Notes: generated by a model not told the origin, from the sequence alone. DNA of 34,262 nt from DASYQD01 sp036005845 (GCA_036005845.1 DASYQD010000176.1:1-34262); one strand, 5' to 3'. Shown: positions 10,528 to 20,523, numbered from the stretch's first letter. Made by a program: numbers and translations.

Positions 10528-11836
10528 GCGAGTACCGCCGCGTCAAGGGAACACGCGACCTGCTGCCGCCCGAGACCGCGGTGTGGGCGGCCGTCGAGGC
10601 CACGGCGCGCCGCGTCTTCGCGCTCTACGGCTACCAGGAAGTGCGCACGCCGCTGCTCGAGCACACCGAGCTCTTCGTGCGCACGGTGGGCGAGTCGACC
10701 GACATCGTCGGCAAGGAGATGTACACCTTTCCCGATCGCAAGGGGCGCAGCCTGACGCTGCGGCCGGAGAACACCGCGCCGGTGGCGCGCGCGTTCCTCG
10801 AAGGCGGGCTGCAGGCGGGACCGCTGCCGGTCAAGCTCTTCTACATCGGCCCGCAGTTCCGCTACGAGCGGCCGCAGAAGGGGCGCTACCGCCAGTTCCA
10901 CCAGATCGGCGCCGAGCTGATCGGCGACGCCTCGCCGCACGCCGACGCCGAGCTGCTGCTGATGCTCGACCGCTTCCTGCGCGAGCTCGGGTTCAGCGAG
11001 CTCGAGGTGCTGCTCAACACCGTGGGCGACGCGCCGTCGCGCGGTGCCTACGCCGAAGCGCTGCGCGCGTACCTGCAGCCGCACGCCGACGCGCTCGGCG
11101 CCGACAGCAAGCGGCGGCTGGAGACCAACCCGCTCCGCATCCTCGACAGCAAGGACCCCAAGGAGCGCGAGCTGCTCGCCGGCGCTCCGGCGCTGGCCGA
11201 CCACCTGACCGACGCGGCGCGCGCGCACTTTGCGGCAGTGCGCGAGGCGCTCGACCGGTTCGGCGTCAGGTACAAGGTCAGCGACCGCCTCGTGCGCGGT
11301 CTCGACTACTACACCGACACCGTGTTCGAGATCGTCTCGCGCGACCTCGGCGCGCAGGACGCGCTGGTGGGTGGCGGCCGCTACGACGAGCTGGTGGCCG
11401 ACCTCGGCGGCCCGCGCATTCCTAGCATCGGCTTCGCGATCGGCGAGGATCGCCTTATCGAGGTGATGCCTATGGACTTTCGTGAACAGGCGAGGCGTAA
11501 GGGGCCGGTAATGATTTTACCGGTCACCGAACGTGCCATTGCATTCGCGCAAGAAGTAGCTGAGAACTTGCGAGCTGCAGGAATCCCGGCTGAGATCGAT
11601 ACCCCTGGCCGCTCGCTTCGAAAAGCGGAAGAGAGCGCTGGCAAGAAAGGCTCGCGTTGGTTGGTTCTAGTTGGTGAGCACCAACCGAGTGGCTTGCAGA
11701 CGAGTCTCCACGATCTGAAGAGAGAGCGCACCGACAATGTTCTTGATGTGCGCGAGCTGGTAAGGCAATTGACACCGGAGTTTATTGGAGCTCCGGAAGA
11801 GTTGGCGTGGGCGGCAAGGATGCAGGAGCGGGAATG

Positions 11837-11837
<1 letters not shown>
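10524..11837 (+). CDS. hisS: Histidyl-tRNA synthetase with a compositionally foreign C-terminal domain
   Basis: Class II synthetase that charges tRNA-His; 437 aa, standard length. The N-terminus has KGTRDLLPPE. Motif 2 is in GPQFRYERPQKGRYRQFHQ, a His-specific motif is LVRGLDYYTDTVFE, GGGRYDELV is present, and motif 3 is PSIGFAIGEDRL. The anticodon-binding domain follows (MILPVTERAIAFAQEVAENL...EIDTPGRSLRKAEESA). Codon use is odd: 3 of the first 50 codons end in A/T, but 48 of the last 111 (11502-11834) do, including TTA, GTA, AGA and ATT. The switch falls just after motif 3. The ATG overlaps the upstream stop, and its own TGA overlaps the ATGATG at the aspS start. The frame is intact and should be functional. 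Confidence 0.96.
11440..11834 (+). other. Low-GC segment matching the HisS anticodon-binding domain
   Basis: About 395 bases with clearly lower GC and AT-ending codons, lying inside a window that is otherwise almost uniformly GC-ending. The left edge is gradual (about 11430-11470, after motif 3); the right edge is abrupt at the aspS start, where 3 of the first 50 codons end in A/T. It reads as a homologous-replacement tract or a locally constrained sequence. No inverted repeat or integrase signature borders it. Confidence 0.75.
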
Positions 11838-13581
<1,744 letters not shown>

Positions 13582-13582
<1 letters not shown>

Positions 13583-14697
13583 TGACCGTCGAGCGCCTGC
13601 CACTGCGCCACGGGCGCGGCGTTACGCATCTCTTCCACGGCGAAGGCGCGCTCGAAGCCGCCGGCGACGAGCTGGTCGAGTGGCTGGCAGGGCGGCGCGC
13701 CTTCGTCGTCACCACGCCCGTCGTCTGGCGCCTCCACGGCGGCGACCTGCAGGCGTTGCTGGCCGCCGCGTCCGCCTGCGAAGTGCTGGAAGCGCCCGAA
13801 GGTGAAGCGGCGAAGACCCTCGCCGAGGCGGGGCAGCTCTGGCAGCGGATGCTCGACGCCGGCGGCAAGCGCGACAGCCGGCTGCTCGCTTTCGGCGGCG
13901 GCAGCGTCGGCGACCTCGGCGGCTTCGTCGCCGGCGCCTTCCTGCGCGGCATCGGCTGCGTGCAACTGCCGACGACGCTGCTGGCGCAGGTCGACGCCGC
14001 GATCGGCGGCAAGACGGGCGTCGACCTGCCGACGGCCAAGAACAGCGTTGGCCTCTTCCACCATCCCTTCGCCGTCGTCGCCGACACGCGCTGGCTGGCG
14101 ACGCTCGACGAGCGGCAGCGTGGCGCCGGCCTCGTCGAGGCGATCAAGATGGCGTTCCTGCTCGACCCGCCGCTCTTCGAGCGCATCGAGGCGCGGCTCG
14201 TGGAGCTGCTGGCCGGCGACACCGGCGCGCTGGCCGAGGTGGTGCCGGCGGCGGCCGCCGCCAAGGCGCGCGTCGTCGAAGGCGACCCCGACGAGGCCGG
14301 CGAGCGCGCTTTGCTCAACTTCGGGCACACGCTCGGACACGCGCTCGAAGCCGCCTCCGGCTACCAGGGCCTGTTGCACGGCGAGGCGGTCGCCTGGGGC
14401 ATGCTCTTCACGCTGCGTCTCGCCGCTCGGCGCGGTCTCGCTGCCGCGGCCGCGGCGCGGCTGCGCGGCGTGCTGCACGCGCTCGCGCTGCCGCCGATGC
14501 CCGACATGGACCCGGCGCAACTCCTGGCGCTCATCGCCCGCGACAAGAAGGCGCGCGAAGGGGGCAATCCGGACGGTTCTCCGAACGTAGGCTGGGTGCT
14601 GCCGCAAGACGTCGGGCGCGGCCGGCGCAACGTGAAGGTGCCGATCGACGAAGTCGCCGCCGAGCTCGCCGCCTTCCTCGCCGATCCCGACGCGTAG
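13582..14697 (+). CDS. aroB: 3-dehydroquinate synthase
   Basis: Second step of the shikimate pathway, DAHP to 3-dehydroquinate, NAD- and metal-dependent; 371 aa. The NAD-binding loop is FGGGSVGDLGGF (104-115). The conserved core is LPTTLLAQVDAAIGGKTGVD (129-148), and KNSVGLFHHP follows. The metal site includes E185 in GLVEAIKM, the histidines of NFGHTLGHALE and LHGEAVAWGM. The ATG overlaps the aspS TGA by one base. It is the last gene of the gamma-CA/hisS/aspS/aroB unit. The TATAAT promoter of the next gene starts 15 bases past its stop. Confidence 0.96.
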
Positions 14698-14710
14698 GAT
14701 CCGCGCGCCG

Positions 14711-14725
14711 GCTATAATCCGCGTC
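14711..14725 (+). promoter_or_regulatory. Promoter -10 (TATAAT) of the HD-GYP gene
   Basis: Perfect TATAAT at 14713-14718 inside GCTATAATCCGCGTC, nearly identical to the rimP leader element. No recognisable -35 lies upstream. A start near 14725 gives a 5' UTR of about 75 bases. Confidence 0.6.
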
Positions 14726-14784
14726 AACCCGCGCCCTCCTCCGCGACCGTCTTCCTGCCGCTGGTGGTCCGTGGCGCCCCGCCG

Positions 14785-14802
14785 ATGAGCAACCGCCGGT
14801 GA
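14785..14802 (+). other. Five-codon leader ORF overlapping the HD-GYP start
   Basis: ATG AGC AAC CGC CGG TGA; its TGA overlaps the GTG start codon at 14799. The heptamer TGAGCAA occurs at both starts (14786-14792 and 14800-14806), as if the start region had been duplicated 14 bases apart. It could couple translation or be an accident. Confidence 0.3.
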
Positions 14803-16577
14803 GCAAGATCGGCCTCTTCATCAGCCGCATTCCCCTTCGGCACCTCATCTTCCTGCTCCTCCTCGGATCGGGCCTGATCCCGCTGCTGACGGCGAGCATC
14901 TTCCTCACTCGCAGGAACGTCGACCTCTTCGAGACGCAGGAGCAGACGTTCCTCACCCGCTCGGCGGAGGCGCTGTCGGAGGAGATCGGCACGGCGCTGG
15001 GGACCTTGGAGCGCGAGGTGCGCCAGCTCGGCGAAGGGTTCCTCGCCCTGCCCGGCCCCGAGTCGCCGCTCGACCGCCTGCGGCTGCCCGGCGTCGACCG
15101 CTACTTCGGCAACTACCTGCTCGACAACGAGGGCAGCGTGCTGCAGCTCCAGGTGCTCGACCTCGACGGCTCGGGGCCGACGCTGGGCGCCGGCGAGCCC
15201 GACGCGCAGGTGCAGCGCGCGCTGCGCGAGACCTTCGACGCGGCGCGCAAGTCCGCGGCGACCACCTACCGGTTCGTCCGCCGCGCCAGCGACAACGAGC
15301 CGCTGGCGGTGGCCGCGGTCCCGGTCTTCGTGCCCGAGTCGACGGGCCAGCAGAAGCCCACGCAGCCGGTGCTCATCCTGCAGGCGGTGTCGCGCCTCGA
15401 CGTGCTCGGCCGCGTCGGCAGCCGCGAGGCGCGCGGCGACGTCGCCGTCTTCCTCATCGACTCCGACGGCCGCGTGCTCTGGGAGCGCGGCGCCGACGAC
15501 GAGACGGCGCGCGCGCTCGCGTCGTCGCGCCTCGTCGACGACTTCCGCCGCCGGCCCGAGATCCTCGCCTCCGAGTACACCATCTTCACCCACGGCAAGA
15601 AGGTGAAGATGCTGGGCCGCGTCTCGCCGGTGGAGACGACGGGGTGGGGGATCGTGGTGCAGAAGCCGCTGTCCGCCGCCTACGTGGCAGTGCAGCAGCT
15701 TCTCTACACGACGATGATCGCCTCGTTGATGCTGGTGGCGCTCTCCGGCATCTTCGCCGGCTTCGCCGCCAGCCGTTTCAGCGCGCCGTTCACGCGCCTC
15801 ACCGCCACCACGCACGCCATCGCCGCCGGCCAGTTCGGCGACCGCGTCGAGGTGAGCGGCCCCGGGCGCGAGGTGGTCGAGCTCGCCGAGGACTTCAACC
15901 GCATGAGCGGCCACGTGCAGTCCTACGTCGAGCAGCTGCAGCAGGCGGCGCAGGCCAACCGCGAGCTGTTCATCGGCTCGATCCGCGCCTTCGCCGCCGC
16001 CGTCGACGCCAAGGACCCCTACACGCGCGGCCACTCCGAGCGTGTCGCCGCCTTCAGCCGCACCATCGCCAGAACACTCGGCCAGTCGCCGGAGTTCCAG
16101 GAGCGCATCTGGATCGCCGGCGTGCTGCACGACGTCGGCAAGATCGGCATCGAGGACCGCATCCTCAAGAAGGGCGGCGTGCTCACCGCCGACGAGTACG
16201 AGCAGATGAAGCTCCACCCCGCCATCGGCGAGGAGATCCTGCGGCCGCTCGAGGCGTTGCGCGAGATGCTGCCCGCCATCCGCTGGCACCACGAGGCGTG
16301 GAACGGCCGCGGCTACCCAGACGGGCTCAAGGGCGAGCAGATCCCACTCATCGCCCGCATCGTCGCGGTGGCCGACACCTTCGACGCCATCACCACCAAC
16401 CGGCCCTACCAGAAGGCCTACGGCTACAGCTACGCGGTGGAGACGATCACCAAGCTCACCGGCGCCCGCTTCGACGCCAAGGTGGTGACCGCTTTCCTGC
16501 GCGCGCACCAACAGGGCGCCATCAAGGTCGAGACGCGCGAGGAAGGCCAGGTCGAGAAGGTGCCGGCCATCGCATGA
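14799..16577 (+). CDS. Membrane-anchored HD-GYP domain protein (probable c-di-GMP phosphodiesterase)
   Basis: The 592-aa sensor begins MSKIGLFISRIPLRH, with TM1 at about 17-33 (LIFLLLLGSGLIPLLTA). A Cache-like extracytoplasmic region spans about 35-300 and TM2 about 302-325. The HAMP domain follows (TRLTATTHAIAAGQFGDRVE...AEDFNRMS). The HD-GYP domain (from about 395) has all key residues: VDAKDPYTRGHSERVA, HDVGKIGI (about 444) and HHEAWNGRGYPDGLKG (about 496). It is therefore expected to hydrolyse c-di-GMP. The only plausible start in frame is GTG 14799. It has its own promoter and its TGA overlaps the next gene's ATG, so a periplasmic signal may be linked to that secreted esterase-family product. 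Confidence 0.9.
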   Translation: MSKIGLFISRIPLRHLIFLLLLGSGLIPLLTASIFLTRRNVDLFETQEQTFLTRSAEALSEEIGTALGTLEREVRQLGEGFLALPGPESPLDRLRLPGVDRYFGNYLLDNEGSVLQLQVLDLDGSGPTLGAGEPDAQVQRALRETFDAARKSAATTYRFVRRASDNEPLAVAAVPVFVPESTGQQKPTQPVLILQAVSRLDVLGRVGSREARGDVAVFLIDSDGRVLWERGADDETARALASSRLVDDFRRRPEILASEYTIFTHGKKVKMLGRVSPVETTGWGIVVQKPLSAAYVAVQQLLYTTMIASLMLVALSGIFAGFAASRFSAPFTRLTATTHAIAAGQFGDRVEVSGPGREVVELAEDFNRMSGHVQSYVEQLQQAAQANRELFIGSIRAFAAAVDAKDPYTRGHSERVAAFSRTIARTLGQSPEFQERIWIAGVLHDVGKIGIEDRILKKGGVLTADEYEQMKLHPAIGEEILRPLEALREMLPAIRWHHEAWNGRGYPDGLKGEQIPLIARIVAVADTFDAITTNRPYQKAYGYSYAVETITKLTGARFDAKVVTAFLRAHQQGAIKVETREEGQVEKVPAIA

Positions 16578-18985
16578 ACGGCTGCCGTGCAAGCGCGGCG
16601 GCCGCGCTGGGGTTGGCGCTCGTCATCGGCGCCGCGGCGCTGGCAGAGTCGACTGCCGAAGGGCCTCGCTCACCGCCGGTGGCGGGGCTCAACCTGTCGT
16701 TCGACGATCCCGCGGCCGCTGGCGCACCGCTCGAGCTGCCGGCCGATTGGACGATCGGCGGCGCCGGATACGAGATCGGGCTCGACGGCGCGGTCCGGCA
16801 CGACGGCGCGCGCAGCCTGCGCTTGCGCTACGACGGTCCCGGCGGCAAGGCAGCGTCGGCCGTGCAGCGTGTCGACGCCGCGGCGTTCGCGGGGCAGCGC
16901 GCGCGGCTCACCGGATGGCTGCGGCGCCAGGGGGCGAAGCGCGGCTCGCTCGGCCTCTTCTTGCGCGCCGAGGCCGCCAACGGCGACGTGCTGCGTCTCG
17001 TCGACCAACGCGCCAGCGGCGGCGTCACCGGCGACCAGGAGTGGAAGGAAGACAGCCTCGAGCTCGAAGTGCCGGCGGGCGCTCGCTGGCTGCACTTCGG
17101 GGTGCTCACCACCGGCGACGGTACGAGCTGGGCGGACGGGCTGGTGCTTGCCGCGCAGCCGCTGCCGGCGCCGACGGCCACGGTGGTACGCGTTCGCGAC
17201 GAAGGCGGGACTGCCGTCCGCGCCGCGTGGGTGACGGTGATGCGCAGTGACGGCGACATCGTCGAGATGGTGGCGACGGGAAGCGACGGTACGGCGACCG
17301 TGCTCCTCCCGGCCGGTGAGTACGGCATCTCGGCGCACGCGCCCGGCCGCGAGGGAGCGTTTCGTGGACCCGTGACCGCCGGACCGCTCGCCGCCCCCGT
17401 CGAGCTGACGCTTCCGGCGCAGGGCGGGGCGGAAGTGATCGTCGACCTGCAGGCCTCGCGTCCGCTGCCGCCGGGAGCGCGGGTCGAGATCGCCCGTTTC
17501 AGCTCCGACGTGGGAGACAACTGGGCGCTGCCGGTGACCGGCGGCGGGCAGCGGCTCTCCCTGCGGGTGCCGCCCAGCGACCGTGGCTACCAAGTGCTGC
17601 TGCGCGCTGAGGGGTTGGCGGTCACGCCGGTCCACGTCGCGGCCGCCGGCGGCACGGCCCTGCTTGCGGGCGACCCGCCGCCGCCGCCACCGCAGGCGGC
17701 GCTCGCATGGATCCGTGAGCACGCGATGGTGATCGGCGGCACCGATCCGACGACCGGCACGACGGATCTCGAAGCGTTGCTGCCACGGCTGCGCGGCGCG
17801 CGGGTCATCGCCATGGGCGAGGCGACGCACGGCACGCGCGAGTTCTTCCAGCTCAAGCACCGCGTTCTCGAGCTGCTGGTCGCCAAAGGCGGCGTGCGCA
17901 CCTTCGCCATCGAGGCGAACGAGCTGCCGGTACGCGCCCTCGGCGACTACGTGCTCGGAGCGGAGCTGCCGAAAGGCGATGCGATGGGCGGCCTCTTCGC
18001 CGTCTGGAAGACGGAGGAGGTGCTCGCGCTCGTCGAGTGGCTGCGGGCCTGGAACGCGAGCCACGGCGAGGCTGACAAGGTGCGACTGGTTGGCTTCGAC
18101 ATGCAGGACGTCGCCGACGCCGGCCCGCAGCTCGAAGACTTCCTGCGCCGAGCGGGCGAGGCGGACGCCGGACCGCTCGTGGCGCCGCTCGAGCCGCTGC
18201 TCGGTGGACAGCAGCCCGCGGTCGCTGCCCTCCAGGACGCGTCACGCCGCGGGCCGCTCGAGAACGGAGTCGCGGCGCTGGTGGCGCGCTTCGCGGCGCG
18301 CCAGAACGAGTGGTCGGCGATGCTCGGTCCCGGCCCGGTGAAGAACGCGCGGCACGTGCTGCGACTCGTCGAGCAGGCGCTCGACATGGCCCGCGCCGAC
18401 GCCGGCGTGGCCAAGGAGGCGGGCGGCGGCGGGTCGGTGCGCGACCGCGCGATGGCGGAGAACCTCCTCTGGTACCTCGAGGACAGTGGCGGCGATCGGC
18501 GCCTCTTTGTCTGGGCGCACAACCTCCACGTCGCCAAGGCGAGCGGCAGCGGCGACCCCGCCACCATGGGCAGCGTGCTGCACGAGAAGCTCGGCGCCGC
18601 CTATGTTCCCATCGGCTTCGAGTTCGGCGAAGGCTCGTTCCAGGCCATGGACCCCGAAAACGTCCCTTATGGCCGCGCCATGCGCGAGTTCACCCTCGGC
18701 GCGCCGCGGCCGTGGAGCCTGGCGGCGGCATTCCGCGGTGCCGGGGTCACCCTCGGCATCGTCGACCTCCGCGAGCTCGTGGGGACGGCTGCCGCCGAGT
18801 GGCTCGGCAAACCGCAAACCATGCACGACACCGGCTTCGTCATGGGCGAGAGCTGGGACATCAGCCATCCAGTGAATGCGCCGGAAGCCTACGACCTGCT
18901 GATCTACGTCGACCGCACGACGCGGGCGAGGCAGCTCTTCCTCACCCGCAGCGGAGACGCGCCGTTGCGCAAGCCCGACGGCTGA
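16574..18985 (+). CDS. Secreted erythromycin-esterase-family protein with extra N-terminal domains
   Basis: The 803-aa protein has a signal peptide (core AAAALGLALVIGAAALA, cleavage near residue 24). A jelly-roll, carbohydrate-binding-like region covers about 35-195. A carboxypeptidase-regulatory-like beta-sandwich follows (about 200-290; RVRDEGGTAVRAAWVTV). The C-terminal half is Ere-like: MGEATHGTREFFQLKH (about 414-429) carries the catalytic-type His, followed by TFAIEANEL, and later VWAHNLHVAK (about 646). This superfamily includes macrolide esterases, but most members have unknown substrates and many are not resistance enzymes. The added sugar-binding-like domains point to an extracellular glycan or ester substrate. 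It is coupled to the HD-GYP gene by an ATGA overlap. Confidence 0.85.
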   Translation: MNGCRASAAAALGLALVIGAAALAESTAEGPRSPPVAGLNLSFDDPAAAGAPLELPADWTIGGAGYEIGLDGAVRHDGARSLRLRYDGPGGKAASAVQRVDAAAFAGQRARLTGWLRRQGAKRGSLGLFLRAEAANGDVLRLVDQRASGGVTGDQEWKEDSLELEVPAGARWLHFGVLTTGDGTSWADGLVLAAQPLPAPTATVVRVRDEGGTAVRAAWVTVMRSDGDIVEMVATGSDGTATVLLPAGEYGISAHAPGREGAFRGPVTAGPLAAPVELTLPAQGGAEVIVDLQASRPLPPGARVEIARFSSDVGDNWALPVTGGGQRLSLRVPPSDRGYQVLLRAEGLAVTPVHVAAAGGTALLAGDPPPPPPQAALAWIREHAMVIGGTDPTTGTTDLEALLPRLRGARVIAMGEATHGTREFFQLKHRVLELLVAKGGVRTFAIEANELPVRALGDYVLGAELPKGDAMGGLFAVWKTEEVLALVEWLRAWNASHGEADKVRLVGFDMQDVADAGPQLEDFLRRAGEADAGPLVAPLEPLLGGQQPAVAALQDASRRGPLENGVAALVARFAARQNEWSAMLGPGPVKNARHVLRLVEQALDMARADAGVAKEAGGGGSVRDRAMAENLLWYLEDSGGDRRLFVWAHNLHVAKASGSGDPATMGSVLHEKLGAAYVPIGFEFGEGSFQAMDPENVPYGRAMREFTLGAPRPWSLAAAFRGAGVTLGIVDLRELVGTAAAEWLGKPQTMHDTGFVMGESWDISHPVNAPEAYDLLIYVDRTTRARQLFLTRSGDAPLRKPDG

Positions 18986-19008
18986 ATCGCGGCGCGGTGG
19001 CAGCCTGC

Positions 19009-19014
19009 TAGGCT
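19009..19014 (+). promoter_or_regulatory. -10-like TAGGCT close to the Roadblock gene start
   Basis: CTGCTAGGCT, ending 9 bases before the ATG at 19024; no Shine-Dalgarno in the gap. The context matches CTGCTAACCT before ftsY. Confidence 0.4.
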
Positions 19015-19023
19015 CGCCGCCGC

Positions 19024-19383
19024 ATGGCGTTCGAGTACATCCTCGCCAACCTCCTCGCCGAGACCCACGCCGCCGGCGTGCTCTTCCTCGACGGCAGCGG
19101 CGAGACGGTCGACGTCGTCTGCTCCGAGTTCACGCCCTACGAGATGCGGGTGCTCGGCGCCTACCTCGGCATCTACTTGAAGCAGGTCGGGCACGCGCTC
19201 GACGAGTGGAAGATGGGCAACCCGCGCCTCGTCCACGTGGAGAAGGACCGCCTCCACATCTACGCGCTGCCGTTGCCGGACGGCTACTACCTGGTGCTCG
19301 TGCAGCGGCGGCCGGCGCTCGTCGGCAAGGCGCGCGTCGAGCTGGATCGTGCCGCACAGCAGTTGATCCACGCGCTGTTCTGA
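19024..19383 (+). CDS. Roadblock/LC7-like domain protein
   Basis: A 119-aa single-domain protein: MAFEYILANLLAETHAAGVLFLDGSGETVD, two helices around YEMRVLGAYLGIYLKQVG, strands RLHIYALPLPDGYYLVLVQ, and a final helix. This is the MglB/Roadblock fold that typically regulates small Ras-like GTPases. No such GTPase is in the window, but the SRP GTPase gene ftsY follows after 89 bases. No signal peptide is present. The TGA stop is also the first three bases of a hairpin repeat (19381-19445). The fold call is fairly good; the partner is unknown. Confidence 0.75.
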   Translation: MAFEYILANLLAETHAAGVLFLDGSGETVDVVCSEFTPYEMRVLGAYLGIYLKQVGHALDEWKMGNPRLVHVEKDRLHIYALPLPDGYYLVLVQRRPALVGKARVELDRAAQQLIHALF

Positions 19384-19445
19384 CCGCGACCGCGAACGCG
19401 GTCCCGGTCATCGCGAGGAGCGCAGCGACGAAGCGATCTCGATCC
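19381..19445 (+). repeat. Two-hairpin intergenic repeat, copy A
   Basis: Hairpin 1: TGACCG (19381-19386) with CGGTCA (19405-19410), inside which GACCGCG pairs with CGCGGTC. It begins with the stop codon of the Roadblock gene. Hairpin 2: ATCGC and GCGAT flank the 18-base segment GAGGAGCGCAGCGACGAA. Copy B at 20442-20501 has the same plan; only two bases differ in the shared 37-base block and they keep the stem paired. Confidence 0.7.
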
Positions 19446-19457
19446 TTCGACGGCTGC

Positions 19458-19463
19458 TAACCT
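19458..19463 (+). promoter_or_regulatory. -10-like TAACCT close to the ftsY start
   Basis: CTGCTAACCT, ending 9 bases before the ATG at 19473, right after repeat copy A; no Shine-Dalgarno in the gap. Confidence 0.4.
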
Positions 19464-19472
19464 TCCCGCGCC

Positions 19473-20444
19473 ATGGCCGAACCCGGCGCACCGCTCGAGC
19501 TGCCGCCCGAGAGCACGCTCGCCGACGCCCCCGAGCAGAAGGGCTTCTGGAAGAAGCTCAAGCGCGGCCTCTTCATGACCCACACCGAGCTGCTCGAGCG
19601 GCTCGACGCGACGCTCTCCAACCGCGACTTCCTCGACGAGCGGGTGCTCGAGCAGCTCGAGGAGACGCTCATCGGCGCCGATCTCGGCGTGGCGACTTCG
19701 CTGGAGCTCGTCGAGCGGCTGAAGGAGGAAGTGCAGAAGGGCGAGGCGAGCGACGCGTTCTGGCTGCGCAAGCGGCTCGCCGACGAGGTGGGGCTGCTGC
19801 TGCTGCAGGCGCCGCGGCCGCGCGACACCGGCGGCCCGCGGGTGACGCTGGTCGTCGGCGTCAATGGCGTCGGCAAGACGACCTCGATTGCCAAGCTCGG
19901 CCGTCTCGCGCAGGCGCGCGGTCGCACGGTGCTGCTGGTCGCCGGCGATACGTTTCGCGCCGCCGCCGTCGAGCAGCTCGCGCTGTGGGCGCAACGGCTG
20001 GGCGTCGAGCTGGTGCGCCAGCAGCAGGGCGCCGACCCGGCGGCGGTGGTCTTCGACGGCATCCAGGCGGCGCGCGCGCGCGGCATCGACGAGGTGATCG
20101 TCGACACCGCCGGGCGGCTGCAGAACAAGGAACACCTGATGCGCGAGCTGGCGAAGATCGGCCGCGTCGTCGAGCGCGAGGCGGCCTCATGGCAGCGCCG
20201 CACGCTGCTGGTGCTCGACGCCACCACCGGCCAGAACGCGCTGTCGCAGGCGCGCGAGTTTCTCGCCGTCTCCCAAGTCGACGGCGTGCTGCTCGCCAAG
20301 GTCGACGGCACCGCCAAGGGCGGCATGGCAGTGGCGATCGCGCGCGAGCTCAAGCTGCCGGTGCTCTACCTCGGCGTCGGCGAGACGGCGGACGACCTCG
20401 TCGAGTTCCGCCCGCGCGAGTTCGCGCAGGCGCTGCTCGCGTGA
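19473..20444 (+). CDS. ftsY: Signal recognition particle receptor FtsY
   Basis: SRP receptor GTPase that docks ribosome-nascent-chain complexes at the inner membrane. It is 323 aa, a short form with only a small acidic N-terminal extension before FWKKLKRGLF. The N domain (about 25-115) is followed by the G domain: G1 GVNGVGKTT (129-137), the GDTFRAAAVEQL motif, DTAGRLQNKEHLM, KVDGTAKGG and the closing GVGETADDLVEF, which separates FtsY from Ffh. There is no M domain, as expected. Its TGA begins repeat copy B, so the gene is bracketed by the two repeats. Confidence 0.96.
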   Translation: MAEPGAPLELPPESTLADAPEQKGFWKKLKRGLFMTHTELLERLDATLSNRDFLDERVLEQLEETLIGADLGVATSLELVERLKEEVQKGEASDAFWLRKRLADEVGLLLLQAPRPRDTGGPRVTLVVGVNGVGKTTSIAKLGRLAQARGRTVLLVAGDTFRAAAVEQLALWAQRLGVELVRQQQGADPAAVVFDGIQAARARGIDEVIVDTAGRLQNKEHLMRELAKIGRVVEREAASWQRRTLLVLDATTGQNALSQAREFLAVSQVDGVLLAKVDGTAKGGMAVAIARELKLPVLYLGVGETADDLVEFRPREFAQALLA

Positions 20445-20501
20445 CGGCGCGCGCAGGCGCGCCGTCATCCCGAGGAGCGCAGCGACGAAGGGATCTCGAT
20501 A
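20442..20501 (+). repeat. Two-hairpin intergenic repeat, copy B
   Basis: Hairpin 1: an 11-bp perfect stem TGACGGCGCGC (20442-20452) / GCGCGCCGTCA (20457-20467), 4-base loop, starting with the ftsY stop codon; it may also terminate transcription. Hairpin 2: ATCCC and GGGAT around the same 18-base segment as copy A. Relative to copy A, G-to-C and C-to-G changes at the two arms preserve the pair. Confidence 0.7.
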
Positions 20502-20523
20502 AGGCGCGTTGCACGGATCTTCG

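Noticed and set aside
11524..11775. An 83-codon minus-strand frame inside the low-GC hisS block, as a possible inserted gene
   Set aside because: The hisS frame is intact and its residues here match an anticodon-binding domain; the opposite frame has no recognisable features or ribosome-binding site.
16574..18985. Macrolide-resistance gene
   Set aside because: Only family-level similarity; export signal and extra domains argue against a classical cytoplasmic erythromycin esterase.
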